A DNA stretch of 64,000 nucleotides from Prochlorococcus sp. AG-347-I19 (lineage in GTDB: Bacteria; Cyanobacteriota; Cyanobacteriia; PCC-6307; Cyanobiaceae), in the NCBI GenBank assembly GCA_003279105.1, contig QCBO01000003.1:52245-116244 (forward strand), written 5' to 3'. Positions 44,281-53,438 of the stretch are shown piece after piece. The position numbers and the translations under genes were made by a program. The notes beneath the pieces are model-generated. The model was given only the letters and a program-made list of their open reading frames with translations. It was not told the DNA's origin and did no database searches. Every line of letters starts with the position of its first letter. Positions within the stretch are counted from its first letter, which is position 1.

Positions 44281-44934
44281 CTAATTTAATAAGCATAGAT
44301 CCTCGAAGACAAACTTTTGTGTTTCTTCTTCTTGATTTTGGTTTAAGTATTTAATTGTCCTCGAATTTAATATCCAATAATCGTCTTTATCCATATTTTG
44401 AAATTCATCCTCATATTCCAATTTTTGAGAATTTGTCTCAAGTGTATCTGGATCAATTTGTTGACTACTATATTTTTTGCTAAGAGAACCTGTTCCTGTA
44501 TCTAAAAATTCTTCAACAAAAATTTCTATTATAGTCCCATGAATTTTTCTGTAGACCATATTAATACAGTTATTTTTAACTCTATATTTATCACCTTGAT
44601 TCTTACCTGAAACGCTCATTTCAATCCCACTTTCAGAATTTTTAAGTAAATTAAAATTATTTTCTGAGTGCACTGTTTCAAATTCTCTCTTTACCCTATG
44701 TATACACACTTCAAATAACTGAGAGGCAATACTTTTAACAACTTTTTCATCTTCTATATTTTGAATATTTGGTTTAAAGTCTTTACCTAATACGAAGTCA
44801 CCTTTATGAACATTATCATTAGTAAGAAAAATACATTTACCTTGGTAACCATGAAAATCATTCTTCCAGGTATAACGATTTTCATAAGCATTTTTAAAAA
44901 TCTCCTTACAATTAATTTCTTGTAGATTATCCAT
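44281..44934 (-). CDS. DUF3386 family protein
   Basis: Cyanobacterial protein of unknown function, 217 residues. KNAYENRYTWKNDFHGYQGKC matches the DUF3386 start, and YRKIHGTIIEIFVEEFLDTGTGSLSKKY and YWILNSRTIKYLN follow. Mixed alpha/beta soluble protein. It lies downstream (leftward) of pcbA with a terminator between. Confidence 0.8.
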   Translation of the reverse strand: MDNLQEINCKEIFKNAYENRYTWKNDFHGYQGKCIFLTNDNVHKGDFVLGKDFKPNIQNIEDEKVVKSIASQLFEVCIHRVKREFETVHSENNFNLLKNSESGIEMSVSGKNQGDKYRVKNNCINMVYRKIHGTIIEIFVEEFLDTGTGSLSKKYSSQQIDPDTLETNSQKLEYEDEFQNMDKDDYWILNSRTIKYLNQNQEEETQKFVFEDLCLLN

Positions 44935-44965
44935 TAATTTTTGTGAACGTTAAACAATTCTACAA

Positions 44966-44999
44966 AAAAAAACCTCCCTGTTAAAGGAGAGGTTTTTTA
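44966..44999 (-). terminator. Terminator downstream of pcbA
   Basis: AAACCTCC/GGAGAGGTTT-type stem with flanking A and T runs, just beyond the pcbA stop (read leftward). It separates pcbA from the DUF3386 gene. Confidence 0.8.
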
Positions 45000-45009
45000 T
45001 TTGATTAAA

Positions 45010-46068
45010 CTAGTTTTGAGTAATTTTTGTATTTTCAATATTGTCAAAAGCTTGACCAATTTTCTTAAAGTCAAATCCCATTGCTCTTAGTGCGTGCCAA
45101 AGATGACCTTGTAAGAAAAAGAAACCCAGATAAAAATGAGTATTAGCAAGCCAAGCTCTTGAGCTATAGGCTCCTGAACCTAAATCTACTGTATCAGTAA
45201 AATAAGGAGCGAATTCAAATTGTAGCTTTAAGGGTTCTCCATATAGATCAATTGGATATATGGTTGTATTTGAAGCACACCAAAAAGCAGCAACAAAAGC
45301 CATATAAGAAACACCAACAACTGAGTATGACAAAATTGCCTCAGCGCCAAGTAATCCTTTTCCTTTAAATTCTGTATATTCTCCAAATTGTTTAGTACAA
45401 ATATGGAAAACACCTCCAATTATTTCTAGGAAAGCGAGGAAAGCATGTCCTCCCATAACGTCTTCAAGACTATCTATTTTTAAAAAATCAAATTGATGAT
45501 TCCAAATAGCGGCAATATCCAAATTGTAAATAACTTGTCTTGTAGATCCTATTGCTGGGTCGTAAATACCATGAATACGAGCCCATTCAACGAACATAAT
45601 TGCTCCAAGCCCAAGAAAGATTAGATGATGGCCAAGAATAAAAGTTAATTTATCTGGGTCATCCCATTCGAAATCAAATTTTTGTGGCTTACTATTTTCT
45701 GGGTAGTCTCCAAGATCACCTGCAAATTTATTGGAATGTAATAATCCCCCGGCACCCAATACTGCTGAGAAGATTAGATGTAATGTGCAAATTACAACAA
45801 TTCCATATGGTTCTGTAATAACACCATTTTCAATACCACCAATTCCTATACCCGCTAGGTGAGGCAAAACAATTGCTTTCTGTGCACCCATTGGAATACT
45901 GGCGTCGTAACGCGCCAATTCAAATAATCCAAAAGCTCCTGCCCAGAACATCATTAGGCCTGCATGAGCAGCATGAGCAGCTATGAATTTACCTGAACGG
46001 CCAACAACACCAGAATTCCCTGCGTACCAGTCATAGGTGACATCAGATTTTCCGTAAGTTTGTAACAC
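45010..46068 (-). CDS. pcbA: Chlorophyll a/b-binding antenna protein Pcb
   Basis: Six-helix divinyl-chlorophyll a/b antenna of Prochlorococcus, related to CP43 and IsiA but without the large lumenal loop. The 352-residue chain has WAGAFGLFELARYD, LGAGGLLHS, FILGHHLIFLGLGA, VMGGHAFLAFLEIIGGVFHI and FFFLQGHLWHALRA, the His-rich pigment-binding helices. The flavodoxin gene lies 143 bases upstream on the same strand, a layout like cyanobacterial isiAB. A terminator follows. Confidence 0.97.
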   Translation of the reverse strand: MLQTYGKSDVTYDWYAGNSGVVGRSGKFIAAHAAHAGLMMFWAGAFGLFELARYDASIPMGAQKAIVLPHLAGIGIGGIENGVITEPYGIVVICTLHLIFSAVLGAGGLLHSNKFAGDLGDYPENSKPQKFDFEWDDPDKLTFILGHHLIFLGLGAIMFVEWARIHGIYDPAIGSTRQVIYNLDIAAIWNHQFDFLKIDSLEDVMGGHAFLAFLEIIGGVFHICTKQFGEYTEFKGKGLLGAEAILSYSVVGVSYMAFVAAFWCASNTTIYPIDLYGEPLKLQFEFAPYFTDTVDLGSGAYSSRAWLANTHFYLGFFFLQGHLWHALRAMGFDFKKIGQAFDNIENTKITQN

Positions 46069-46211
46069 TTGATTTAAGTAAACAGCAAATTGAGCATATT
46101 GCTTATCAGTATTGTTTTTACATGTTCTTTACAGATTTAATTACTTATGTAAAAAAAACATATTGTGAAAGAACAAATGTTACAAACTAGGGATGTAATT
46201 TCTGGAAAAGC

Positions 46212-46736
46212 TTACGCCAATGAAGGGATTTCACCCTTAAGCTGAGAAGCCCATGTTTCAAGACGCGAATCGGTCAAATCAGATTCACTATCCTCATCAA
46301 GGGGTAATCCACAAAAGCTTTCTCCTATAACACTTTTTGATTCATCAAATGTATAAGAAGATTTATCTACATAACCGACCATCTCGGCGCCTGCTTTTGT
46401 GAAGTAGCTATGCAGTTCTTCCATTGCATCACAATAGTTTTCTGTATAGGTAGAAGAATCTCCTAATCCAAAAATTGCTACTTTTTTTCCTGATAAACTT
46501 AGTTCACCAATATCCTCTAAGATTGAATCCCATGCAGTTCCTGATCTTTCTTCATCGGCACCCGTATTCCAAGTAGGTATCCCACAGATAATTCCATCAA
46601 GTCCTTCGAATTCTGAAAGATCATCCACATCAGATACATCTTTAGGTGCTTCTGCTGAAGAGATAAAGTTGTGAAGACGATCAGCTACGTCTTCAGTCTT
46701 TCCAGTTGTAGTTGCGTAATAAATTCCTACAGTCAT
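46212..46736 (-). CDS. isiB: Flavodoxin
   Basis: FMN electron carrier that replaces ferredoxin under iron limitation. The 174-residue protein starts MTVGIYYATTTGKTEDVADR with the phosphate-binding T-T-T-G-K-T loop; GIPTWNTGADEERSGTAWDS and GLGDSSTYTENYCDAMEELHSYF are the other FMN-binding loops. It lies just upstream of pcbA in the same orientation. The upstream gap (46737-46878) should hold its promoter; no Fur box is obvious. Confidence 0.97.
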   Translation of the reverse strand: MTVGIYYATTTGKTEDVADRLHNFISSAEAPKDVSDVDDLSEFEGLDGIICGIPTWNTGADEERSGTAWDSILEDIGELSLSGKKVAIFGLGDSSTYTENYCDAMEELHSYFTKAGAEMVGYVDKSSYTFDESKSVIGESFCGLPLDEDSESDLTDSRLETWASQLKGEIPSLA

Positions 46737-46878
46737 AACTTCAAAATGTTTACATTAAAATAATAAAATCTAAAAACGTTAAATTAATTTCTTTAAAAAC
46801 TTTTTCGTGTAAAATTTTATACTAACTAAGGTAAGAAAATTTTTTTTGAGAATAATTTATAAAAACATTTAAAAATTC

Positions 46879-47613
46879 GTGACTGACAAATTTGAAAACA
46901 ATATCAAAAATTTCGTTGAAGAATTTAACTTTAATGGGTCAAAGAAGTTCAAATTAATTGTATTATTTGGGTTATTGGGAGATTTTGATAGCTTTGAATA
47001 TGCAATAAATCTAAAAAATTTTATCGATAATCATCAAGATGAAAATTTAGATATTTTTGCTATTGGTATTGGTAACCAAAATGGGAAACAAAAATTTTGT
47101 AAATTTACTGGCTTTCAAGAAGAAAATTTAATAGTTGTTTCTGATAATCAGATCCACACTAATCTAAAAGTCTCAAGAGGAGTAGATATTGGTTTAGGAG
47201 GTTGGATCAATATGCTTTTGATGCTATCAGGCATAAATTCTTTTAAAACAATTAAAGAAGTTATTAGAGGTTATACTGGCGACCAAAAAGCAAAGCAAAT
47301 CTATTCAGAATCAGACAAAATTGAAGTTTTACAATTTCTAAAATTTTCAGGTAATTCTTTTAAACAGGTTTTCGGAGATGGTTATTTAAGACCATTTGAA
47401 TTAGCAACTTTTAGATTAAGTAATATGAAGGAAATAATTCAAAATTGGAGCGATTATATTATTAATGAAGAATACCTTCCTCAAAGAGGGGCTTCTTTTC
47501 TACTGAATAATAAAAATCAAATTATTTATAAATTTTTTTCAAATGATGTACTTGGCTATTCATCAAATATGAGGGATCCCTTAGGATTTTTGACTGATTT
47601 AATTAAAGAATAG
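46879..47613 (+). CDS. AhpC/TSA-like redox protein
   Basis: A 244-residue protein of the AhpC/TSA-2 (peroxiredoxin-like, thioredoxin-fold) type: FKLIVLFGLLGDFDSFEYAINLKNFI, FAIGIGNQNGKQKFCKFTGF and LGLGGWINMLLMLSGINSFK-like segments, then LPQRGASFLLNNKNQIIYKFF. A classic peroxidatic Cys motif is not evident, so it may not be a true peroxiredoxin. The start is GTG at 46879. It is followed 16 bases later by SemiSWEET. Confidence 0.7.
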   Translation: MTDKFENNIKNFVEEFNFNGSKKFKLIVLFGLLGDFDSFEYAINLKNFIDNHQDENLDIFAIGIGNQNGKQKFCKFTGFQEENLIVVSDNQIHTNLKVSRGVDIGLGGWINMLLMLSGINSFKTIKEVIRGYTGDQKAKQIYSESDKIEVLQFLKFSGNSFKQVFGDGYLRPFELATFRLSNMKEIIQNWSDYIINEEYLPQRGASFLLNNKNQIIYKFFSNDVLGYSSNMRDPLGFLTDLIKE

Positions 47614-47629
47614 TTTTTAAAATATTTTT

Positions 47630-47887
47630 ATGAATGTAGATATATTTGGATATTTTGCAGCGATTTTAACAACAGCAGCATTTCTACCTCAATTGATAAA
47701 AACTTTAAAAACAAAAAAGGCAGATGATGTTTCTTTGACAACATTAATAATGTTTATTATCGGTGTTTTATCTTGGATTATTTATGGTTATAAAATTTCC
47801 TCTACACCAATATTGATAGCAAATTTAATTACGCTGATCTTAAATTTATTAATATTAATCTCTAAAATATATTTTTCAAAAAACTAA
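47630..47887 (+). CDS. SemiSWEET sugar transporter-like protein
   Basis: An 85-residue three-helix membrane protein. FGYFAAILTTAAFLPQLIKTLKTKKADDVSLTTLIMFIIGVLSWIIYG contains the LPQ motif and the conserved TM3 pattern of SemiSWEETs, which dimerise to move sugars. Substrate unknown. Confidence 0.85.
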   Translation: MNVDIFGYFAAILTTAAFLPQLIKTLKTKKADDVSLTTLIMFIIGVLSWIIYGYKISSTPILIANLITLILNLLILISKIYFSKN

Positions 47888-47963
47888 AATATAAATTTTT
47901 TTTAACTTAAGAAATTTAGATTTATTGAAATCTTGATTAAAATAAAACAAAAATTTGCTGATC

Positions 47964-48188
47964 TTGAAAACTTCAAAATGCTGGGTTTGGTTTAAAGGTA
48001 GTCTTAACAACGGTGGATATTGGAAGGAAGGTTTTATTTGTACTTTTGATGAGAAACCAGGAGTTTTAATAGAAAGTCCTGCTTACGTAACTTGTCGGGT
48101 TCCTACATGGAGAGTTTTGACTAAAGAACCAGAAAATTTATATGAATCTCCTTTAATCCCTGACAATGCAATCTGGAAGATAATTTAA
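47964..48188 (+). CDS. Small hypothetical protein (74 aa)
   Basis: Starts at TTG 47964 (MKTSKCWVWFKGSLNNGGYW); a TTG three codons earlier is possible. Trp-rich with many beta-forming residues (ICTFDEKPGVLIESPAYVTCRVPTWRVL), suggesting a small barrel or OB-like fold. No known function or family recognised by eye. Confidence 0.6.
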   Translation: MKTSKCWVWFKGSLNNGGYWKEGFICTFDEKPGVLIESPAYVTCRVPTWRVLTKEPENLYESPLIPDNAIWKII

Positions 48189-48318
48189 ATTCTAAATGAA
48201 TAATAAAAAACTCTTTTACTGCACTTCGGCGAGTTAATATTGCTTTAATAAATATTCAATTAATACTATCTACTCTCTTTTTATAAATATTATCCCTTTT
48301 TTAATTTTTGGTTTTCTG

Positions 48319-49179
48319 ATGGGAAAAAAGAATCCAAAAGTTTCAAAATATATAGCAAGACCTCTAATAAGATTTGGTATTCCATTAAGTGTAATGGGTC
48401 TCCTTTTAAAGGAAGGTATAGATATAAACCTAATTAAAAGTGCATTTTTAGCATTCTCTGTAATTGGATTTTTAATAACTTTAATCAATATAATCCCAAT
48501 ATTTAAAAAGAGTCTTCCAAATTACACATTGCAGCTGGCAGGCCTAATAGGTAATACATCATTTCTTGGAATACCCATTGCGCTAGCTCTTCTACCTTCA
48601 ACAACTATCAATTTCACTATTGGATTTGATTTAGGAACAACACTTTTCGCTTGGATATTTGGACCTTTTTTGCTTCAAGGTAAATCCAATAGCAATAATA
48701 TCCCAAACATCAAAGGGCTATTAAATGCATTGATAAATAGCCCTGCATCAAGAGGGATTATCGGGGTACTGCTTGCATATCTTTTTCAAATAGATGAATT
48801 TTTAGGCAATTACCTTTGGATTCCTGCAAGAATAGTTATTGCTTTGGCAATAATAATTGTGGGAACAAGACTTGGAATAATCACAAATCAAAATGAGAGA
48901 ATTTTGGATCTAAATGAAAAAATTAAATTTTCAATTTTTTTAAAGTTATTTATTCTACCCTTTATTATTTTTTTAATATCCAAATTCTTAAATTTCAACT
49001 TCTATCAATCATCTGCAGTAATTCTTCAGGCAGCAACCCCAACGGCAATATCCACAATATTAATGGCAGAAGCTTATGGAGTGAAACAAAAAATAGCTTC
49101 AAAAATTCTTTTTACTACAACCTTAATTTCAATAATTACAATTCCCCTATTAAAGATGTTTATGAATTTATTTATTTAA
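48319..49179 (+). CDS. AEC family membrane permease
   Basis: Auxin-efflux-carrier (AEC) type permease, 286 residues from ATG 48319, with eight or more helices. The NPKVSKYIARPLIRFGIPLSVMGLLLKEG and LQAATPTAISTILMAEAYG segments are typical. The first helix (INIIPFLIFGFLM, in the same frame upstream) would be cut by the ATG; the frame is open to 48238 but has no ATG, GTG or TTG there. A non-AUG start such as ATT at 48259 is possible. Substrate unknown. Confidence 0.8.
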   Translation: MGKKNPKVSKYIARPLIRFGIPLSVMGLLLKEGIDINLIKSAFLAFSVIGFLITLINIIPIFKKSLPNYTLQLAGLIGNTSFLGIPIALALLPSTTINFTIGFDLGTTLFAWIFGPFLLQGKSNSNNIPNIKGLLNALINSPASRGIIGVLLAYLFQIDEFLGNYLWIPARIVIALAIIIVGTRLGIITNQNERILDLNEKIKFSIFLKLFILPFIIFLISKFLNFNFYQSSAVILQAATPTAISTILMAEAYGVKQKIASKILFTTTLISIITIPLLKMFMNLFI

Positions 49180-49269
49180 ACTTGAACTAAAAAATGCACT
49201 ATCAGCATGATTAATGAATATTGTAAAGATTATATCCTGATAACTAAATAATGTCTTAAGATTTAGGGT

Positions 49270-49521
49270 ATGAAGTCAGCAAACCCTGAAAATGAATATA
49301 TCCCTTTAGATCTAAGGATTTCTGTAAGGAGGGATACTCTAAGGCTTATCTCAGAAATGGCTCAAGATATGGGAATAAGCATTAATGAAGTTTTTAGTTT
49401 TTTAGCCGAAGATTCTGTCATCGATCTCGAATTAATGGAAGATTTAAATAATATTGATATCCCAAGCAAGTGCAGCATTGCTGATTTAAAAAATGCTCTT
49501 CTTAAAAAGAGACTTTGTTAA
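49270..49521 (+). CDS. Possible ribbon-helix-helix protein (83 aa)
   Basis: The stretch IPLDLRISVRRDTLRLISEMAQDMGISINEVFSFLAEDSV resembles ribbon-helix-helix DNA-binding proteins (a beta strand LRISV, then two helices). The C-terminus (IPSKCSIADLKNALLKKRLC) has two Cys. No partner toxin lies beside it, so it is not an obvious antitoxin. Its end overlaps the converging glycosyltransferase by four bases. Confidence 0.55.
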   Translation: MKSANPENEYIPLDLRISVRRDTLRLISEMAQDMGISINEVFSFLAEDSVIDLELMEDLNNIDIPSKCSIADLKNALLKKRLC

Positions 49522-51323
49522 AATTTTTCAACTTTTCTATTTTTCCAGTCGGATTTATAACCACTTTTAACTAAAAATCTCGAATACTTATTCAAATCAC
49601 TTTTTTGAATTCGCCATAAATTATAAATCCCAAATTTACCCAATTTCTGATGATTAATTTTTGACCATTGCTGACGGCTGGAAGAGTATTCATCTATCAC
49701 TACCAATAGAGATTTGAATTCATAATCAGGTTGATCCTCATAATTTTCTCTTCTATCAGTATTTAGCCTTTCTGAAAGATTAATTAATCCCTCTTCAGTG
49801 TTTGGTTCATAAAAAACTATTTGCCTAGAATAATAATGTAATGAAGGTTTTCTTATTCCAATCATTGCTAAAGTTTCCCTCCCCTCGCGAATATCTAAAA
49901 TTAATTTTGAGATATTCCTTAAAGGTAATTGTCTAGAAGTATCTGCTAATTTTCTTATTGGGGACATCAAAAAAGATTGTCCAATTAAAAGTAAAATTTG
50001 AAGATAAAGAAGGATATTTTTGGTTTTTAAAGAAAATAAAATTATTGCAAGAAGTGTAAATGAAGAGAAGAATAATTTGGCTTTAAAAATTATCCCCGAA
50101 CTTATTAGTTCATATGCAAGATTTGGCATTTCAGGATCGTTTATTGAACTTAACCAATTATTTGAGAAAAAGAATGCCATCGAAACACCAAACAAAATTA
50201 AAATATTAAAAATCCATAAATATAGATAACTTTTACTTGAATTTTTTAAGTTTATAAAGCTATTACTTATCAAGATTGCCGCTGCTGGAACTGCTGGCAG
50301 CCAATAGCTAGGTAGTTTTGTTGCAGAAAGGCTAAAGAAAATTAAAACTGATATTAACCAACATAGAGAATATGTATAAAGCGTCTCACTGACATTGCAA
50401 CTTTGTTTTAAACTTTTCAAGAAATCCTTAAAAGCTTTGAATATCCCGTGATACAAAAAAGGCGTGAATGGTAATGAGGCCAATATCATTATGTAAAGAA
50501 AAAACCAGACTGGTTCAGCATGATTATTTACAACTGAGGTATATCTTTGAAAATTATGGTAACCAAAAAAATTGTCCCAAAAAGGCTTTCCCTCTTTTAT
50601 TAGTTCTAATATGTACCATGGAACACTTATAAGTATTGTTATTAAAAAACCTTTCTTAGGATTTATCTTACAGAGCAACTTTTTCCAATTCTTCTGACTA
50701 AAAAAGAAAGATGAAATAGTCAATAATGCCAAAATAAATGCAACAGGTCCTTTAGTTAAAATTGCAAAACCTAAAAATACCCACGCTGAAATACATTGGT
50801 TATTATTTTCACTTGCCATTCTTCTCCAAAACAAAAGCAGGCTAATCCCCAAGGTTCCAGTTAAAAGGGCATCACTTACAGCAGTTCTACTCCAGATAAT
50901 TATTAGTGGAGACAAGGCAAAACCTAAAGATGCAACTATTGGAGTGAGGAATTGACTATCACTCTTCTGTGGCCAACAAAACAAAGTATCTCCAATCATC
51001 AACATTAAAAATAATGATCCCAAAGCTGAAGGAAGTCTTGCTGAGAGTGTTCCTAAACTATCCCAAATCTCGTTATTCGGTAATGAGTAAAAAAAACCCA
51101 TTAGCCAATATATTAATGGAGGCTTATCAAAGCGGAATATTCCATTTACCTTTGGTGTTATCCAGTCACCTGATTCACTCATCGCCCTTGCCGCAGAGGC
51201 AAATAAAGGGGGCGTTTCATCCACCAATCCTGTAGTACCTAAGCCTAGAATAAATATAATGATCCCAGAAATTAAAACTATTATTGAGTTTAAAAGCCTT
51301 TTATTTGAGTTCAGAAGAATCAT
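49518..51323 (-). CDS. ArnT/PMT-like membrane glycosyltransferase
   Basis: A 601-residue multi-pass membrane glycosyltransferase of the GT-C (GT83/39) type. GLGTTGLVDETPPLFASAARAM has the Asp-Glu catalytic pattern of the first lumenal loop, followed by RFDKPPLIYWLMG and about ten helices; a C-terminal soluble domain ends the protein. Such enzymes move sugars from polyprenyl phosphate to lipid A or proteins. Acceptor unknown. It lies 16 bases after the next glycosyltransferase upstream. Confidence 0.85.
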   Translation of the reverse strand: MILLNSNKRLLNSIIVLISGIIIFILGLGTTGLVDETPPLFASAARAMSESGDWITPKVNGIFRFDKPPLIYWLMGFFYSLPNNEIWDSLGTLSARLPSALGSLFLMLMIGDTLFCWPQKSDSQFLTPIVASLGFALSPLIIIWSRTAVSDALLTGTLGISLLLFWRRMASENNNQCISAWVFLGFAILTKGPVAFILALLTISSFFFSQKNWKKLLCKINPKKGFLITILISVPWYILELIKEGKPFWDNFFGYHNFQRYTSVVNNHAEPVWFFLYIMILASLPFTPFLYHGIFKAFKDFLKSLKQSCNVSETLYTYSLCWLISVLIFFSLSATKLPSYWLPAVPAAAILISNSFINLKNSSKSYLYLWIFNILILFGVSMAFFFSNNWLSSINDPEMPNLAYELISSGIIFKAKLFFSSFTLLAIILFSLKTKNILLYLQILLLIGQSFLMSPIRKLADTSRQLPLRNISKLILDIREGRETLAMIGIRKPSLHYYSRQIVFYEPNTEEGLINLSERLNTDRRENYEDQPDYEFKSLLVVIDEYSSSRQQWSKINHQKLGKFGIYNLWRIQKSDLNKYSRFLVKSGYKSDWKNRKVEKF

Positions 51324-51339
51324 TTAATATATATTAATC

Positions 51340-52416
51340 TTATTTATATTCCATGATTACCTTATTAAGCCAGTTCACAACCTTGTTAGCAAATATATCT
51401 GCAGAGGCATTTTTTTCTACCCATTCTCTACATTTCTGACGCTTTATTTTTTCAATAATCTCTACATAAGAAAGCATATTTTTTTTATCATCAGGGTAAG
51501 CAAGATAACCTGTTTGGCCATGCTGAATAATTTCACTAGGTCCTCCCCTTTTATAAGCTACAACAGGTACCCCACAGGCTAAAGCTTCAACAATAACGTT
51601 CCCATATGCCTCATTCCATTTCGGAGTATTTAGTAGGCCCCTGCATTTACCAAGTTCTTTTTGCAATTCATCAGTTGATAAAAACCCCATCCAATCTATA
51701 GCTCCTTGAGGGAATGATTTTTCTATCTTTGAGGCATACATCTGATCTTCTATAAATCCCCAAACTTTTAATTTTTCGCCAAGTTTATTTGCTACATAAA
51801 CTGCATCCTCTAAACCTTTCTCCGGGGCCACTCTTCCAACCCATGCCAAGGGTCCCTTCACTGAATCTTGAAAAATATAATTATCCAAATTAAACCCATT
51901 CCCAACAATTGTTGGGTTTTTTATGAATGGATAATCATTAGCTTGCATTTTCGAATGAAAAGCAAAATTATTTGGATATTCAGCATATACCTTAGAGATT
52001 AAATTACTAATTACTGAACTTTCAGAACCCATACTTATAATATGTGCAATAGGTATCTCTAAATTTAGAGTCATCCAGATAGGCAACCAATCATAGGACA
52101 TGTTCAACAATACATCTGCATGTTTAGCAATATCTATACCCTTTTCAAGCATTCCTGCTAAAAGAGAATTGTCTGGGATACTCACGAGAGAATTAAATTT
52201 TTGATGCTGCCAACTAATTTGTTCTTCACCTTCCACAAAATGTAATTTTGCTTTTACATTGCTTTCATGTAACTTAGAATTCTTGGGAGCTACAACTTCA
52301 ACAGAATGACCTAAAGAAATTAAACCTGAAACTAAAGAATTTAAAGTTAATTCAACTCCCCCACCTTTACCACTCCCTATGAACCCTATTGGAGTACTAA
52401 TCAAAACTATTCGCAT
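51340..52416 (-). CDS. Glycosyltransferase family 4
   Basis: Soluble GT-B glycosyltransferase, 358 residues. The N-terminus STPIGFIGSGKGGGVELTLNSLVSGLISLGH binds the nucleotide sugar; the C-terminal NTPKWNEAYGNVIVEALACGVPVVAYKRGGPSEII motif has the Glu-x7-Glu and Gly-Pro features of GT4. It shares a leftward unit with an ArnT-like enzyme and an EamA permease, suggesting cell-surface glycan work. Confidence 0.88.
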   Translation of the reverse strand: MRIVLISTPIGFIGSGKGGGVELTLNSLVSGLISLGHSVEVVAPKNSKLHESNVKAKLHFVEGEEQISWQHQKFNSLVSIPDNSLLAGMLEKGIDIAKHADVLLNMSYDWLPIWMTLNLEIPIAHIISMGSESSVISNLISKVYAEYPNNFAFHSKMQANDYPFIKNPTIVGNGFNLDNYIFQDSVKGPLAWVGRVAPEKGLEDAVYVANKLGEKLKVWGFIEDQMYASKIEKSFPQGAIDWMGFLSTDELQKELGKCRGLLNTPKWNEAYGNVIVEALACGVPVVAYKRGGPSEIIQHGQTGYLAYPDDKKNMLSYVEIIEKIKRQKCREWVEKNASADIFANKVVNWLNKVIMEYK

Positions 52417-52444
52417 TATTAGACTTTTTACAAAAAGAAACTAA

Positions 52445-53386
52445 TTAAATAGTAGTATCAGAAAAATTTTTTTCCCATAAACTCTTTCTCTGGCTTACAA
52501 AAAATACTGAGATAAGAACAAACACCACTCCTATCCACTGCACAGTAGTGAGTCTTTCATCTAACCAAACACCTCCACTGAGAAGAGCAAATACAGGTGT
52601 TAAAAATGCAAGAGTACTAAATCCAGTTATTTCTTTATTATTAGCAAAGTAGAAAAACAATCCATATGCTATTGCTCCTCCAAAAATACTTGCAAATGAC
52701 ATAAGTCCCCAATCAAATATTGACCAATTTGGTATTATTGTGAAATTTGATTTTAAGGAGTGCTTAATAATTAAGGGCAAACTCCCTAAAACCATATGCC
52801 AACCTGTAACTGCCACTGGATCACTTTTAGTACAAGTGAATCTAATTAAAATTGTCCCTAATGCCATAGCTAGAGAAGCTGCAAGCATCCAAAGTTCTCC
52901 AAAGTTAAAAGCAACATCATTTATAGACTTGTCAGACATCAACCACCAATTCCCTAAAAATTCTTGTGGAACACCTAAAAATACTATTCCGCCCAAGCCA
53001 AAAAGTAGTCCCAACCATCCTATTGGATTAATTAAATTCCCAAAAATTGCCCTCGCTAAAATAGCTACCAAAAGCGGTTGAGAATCAATTAAGACAGAAC
53101 CTAAACCTGCTCCAGTTTTTTCAATACCATAAGTTAAAAACAACTGGAAAAAAGTGGCATCAACAATCGTAAAAACAAAAAACCACTTCAAATCGCACTT
53201 ATAAATTTTCAAATCTCTTTTAAACAAATATGTTGTTATTAGAACAAGAATCCCTGCTGGAAGTAATCTTAAAGAAGCCACAAACTCTGGTCCAGCACTA
53301 GATACTAAAGGAGTCATTGCCGCCATTGAAGTACCCCAAAGTGCAAAAGGGAGTATCATTAAAAACCAATTTAGGATTGAATTCAT
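52445..53386 (-). CDS. EamA-family drug/metabolite permease
   Basis: Ten-helix DMT transporter, 313 residues with two EamA repeats; FALWGTSMAAMTPLVSSAGPEFVASLRL and ITGFSTLAFLTPVFALLSGGVWLDERLTTVQWIGVVFVLISVFFV are typical. Substrate unknown. It lies 28 bases ahead of the glycosyltransferase gene in the same direction. Confidence 0.88.
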   Translation of the reverse strand: MNSILNWFLMILPFALWGTSMAAMTPLVSSAGPEFVASLRLLPAGILVLITTYLFKRDLKIYKCDLKWFFVFTIVDATFFQLFLTYGIEKTGAGLGSVLIDSQPLLVAILARAIFGNLINPIGWLGLLFGLGGIVFLGVPQEFLGNWWLMSDKSINDVAFNFGELWMLAASLAMALGTILIRFTCTKSDPVAVTGWHMVLGSLPLIIKHSLKSNFTIIPNWSIFDWGLMSFASIFGGAIAYGLFFYFANNKEITGFSTLAFLTPVFALLSGGVWLDERLTTVQWIGVVFVLISVFFVSQRKSLWEKNFSDTTI

Positions 53387-53438
53387 TAGGTCTGCTGATA
53401 GTCTTTTTAAAGTAGTTTTATGAATTTACCTTAAAAGA

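Noticed and set aside
49270..49521. Antitoxin of a toxin-antitoxin pair
   Set aside because: The resemblance to ribbon-helix-helix proteins is there, but no toxin-like ORF lies on either side.
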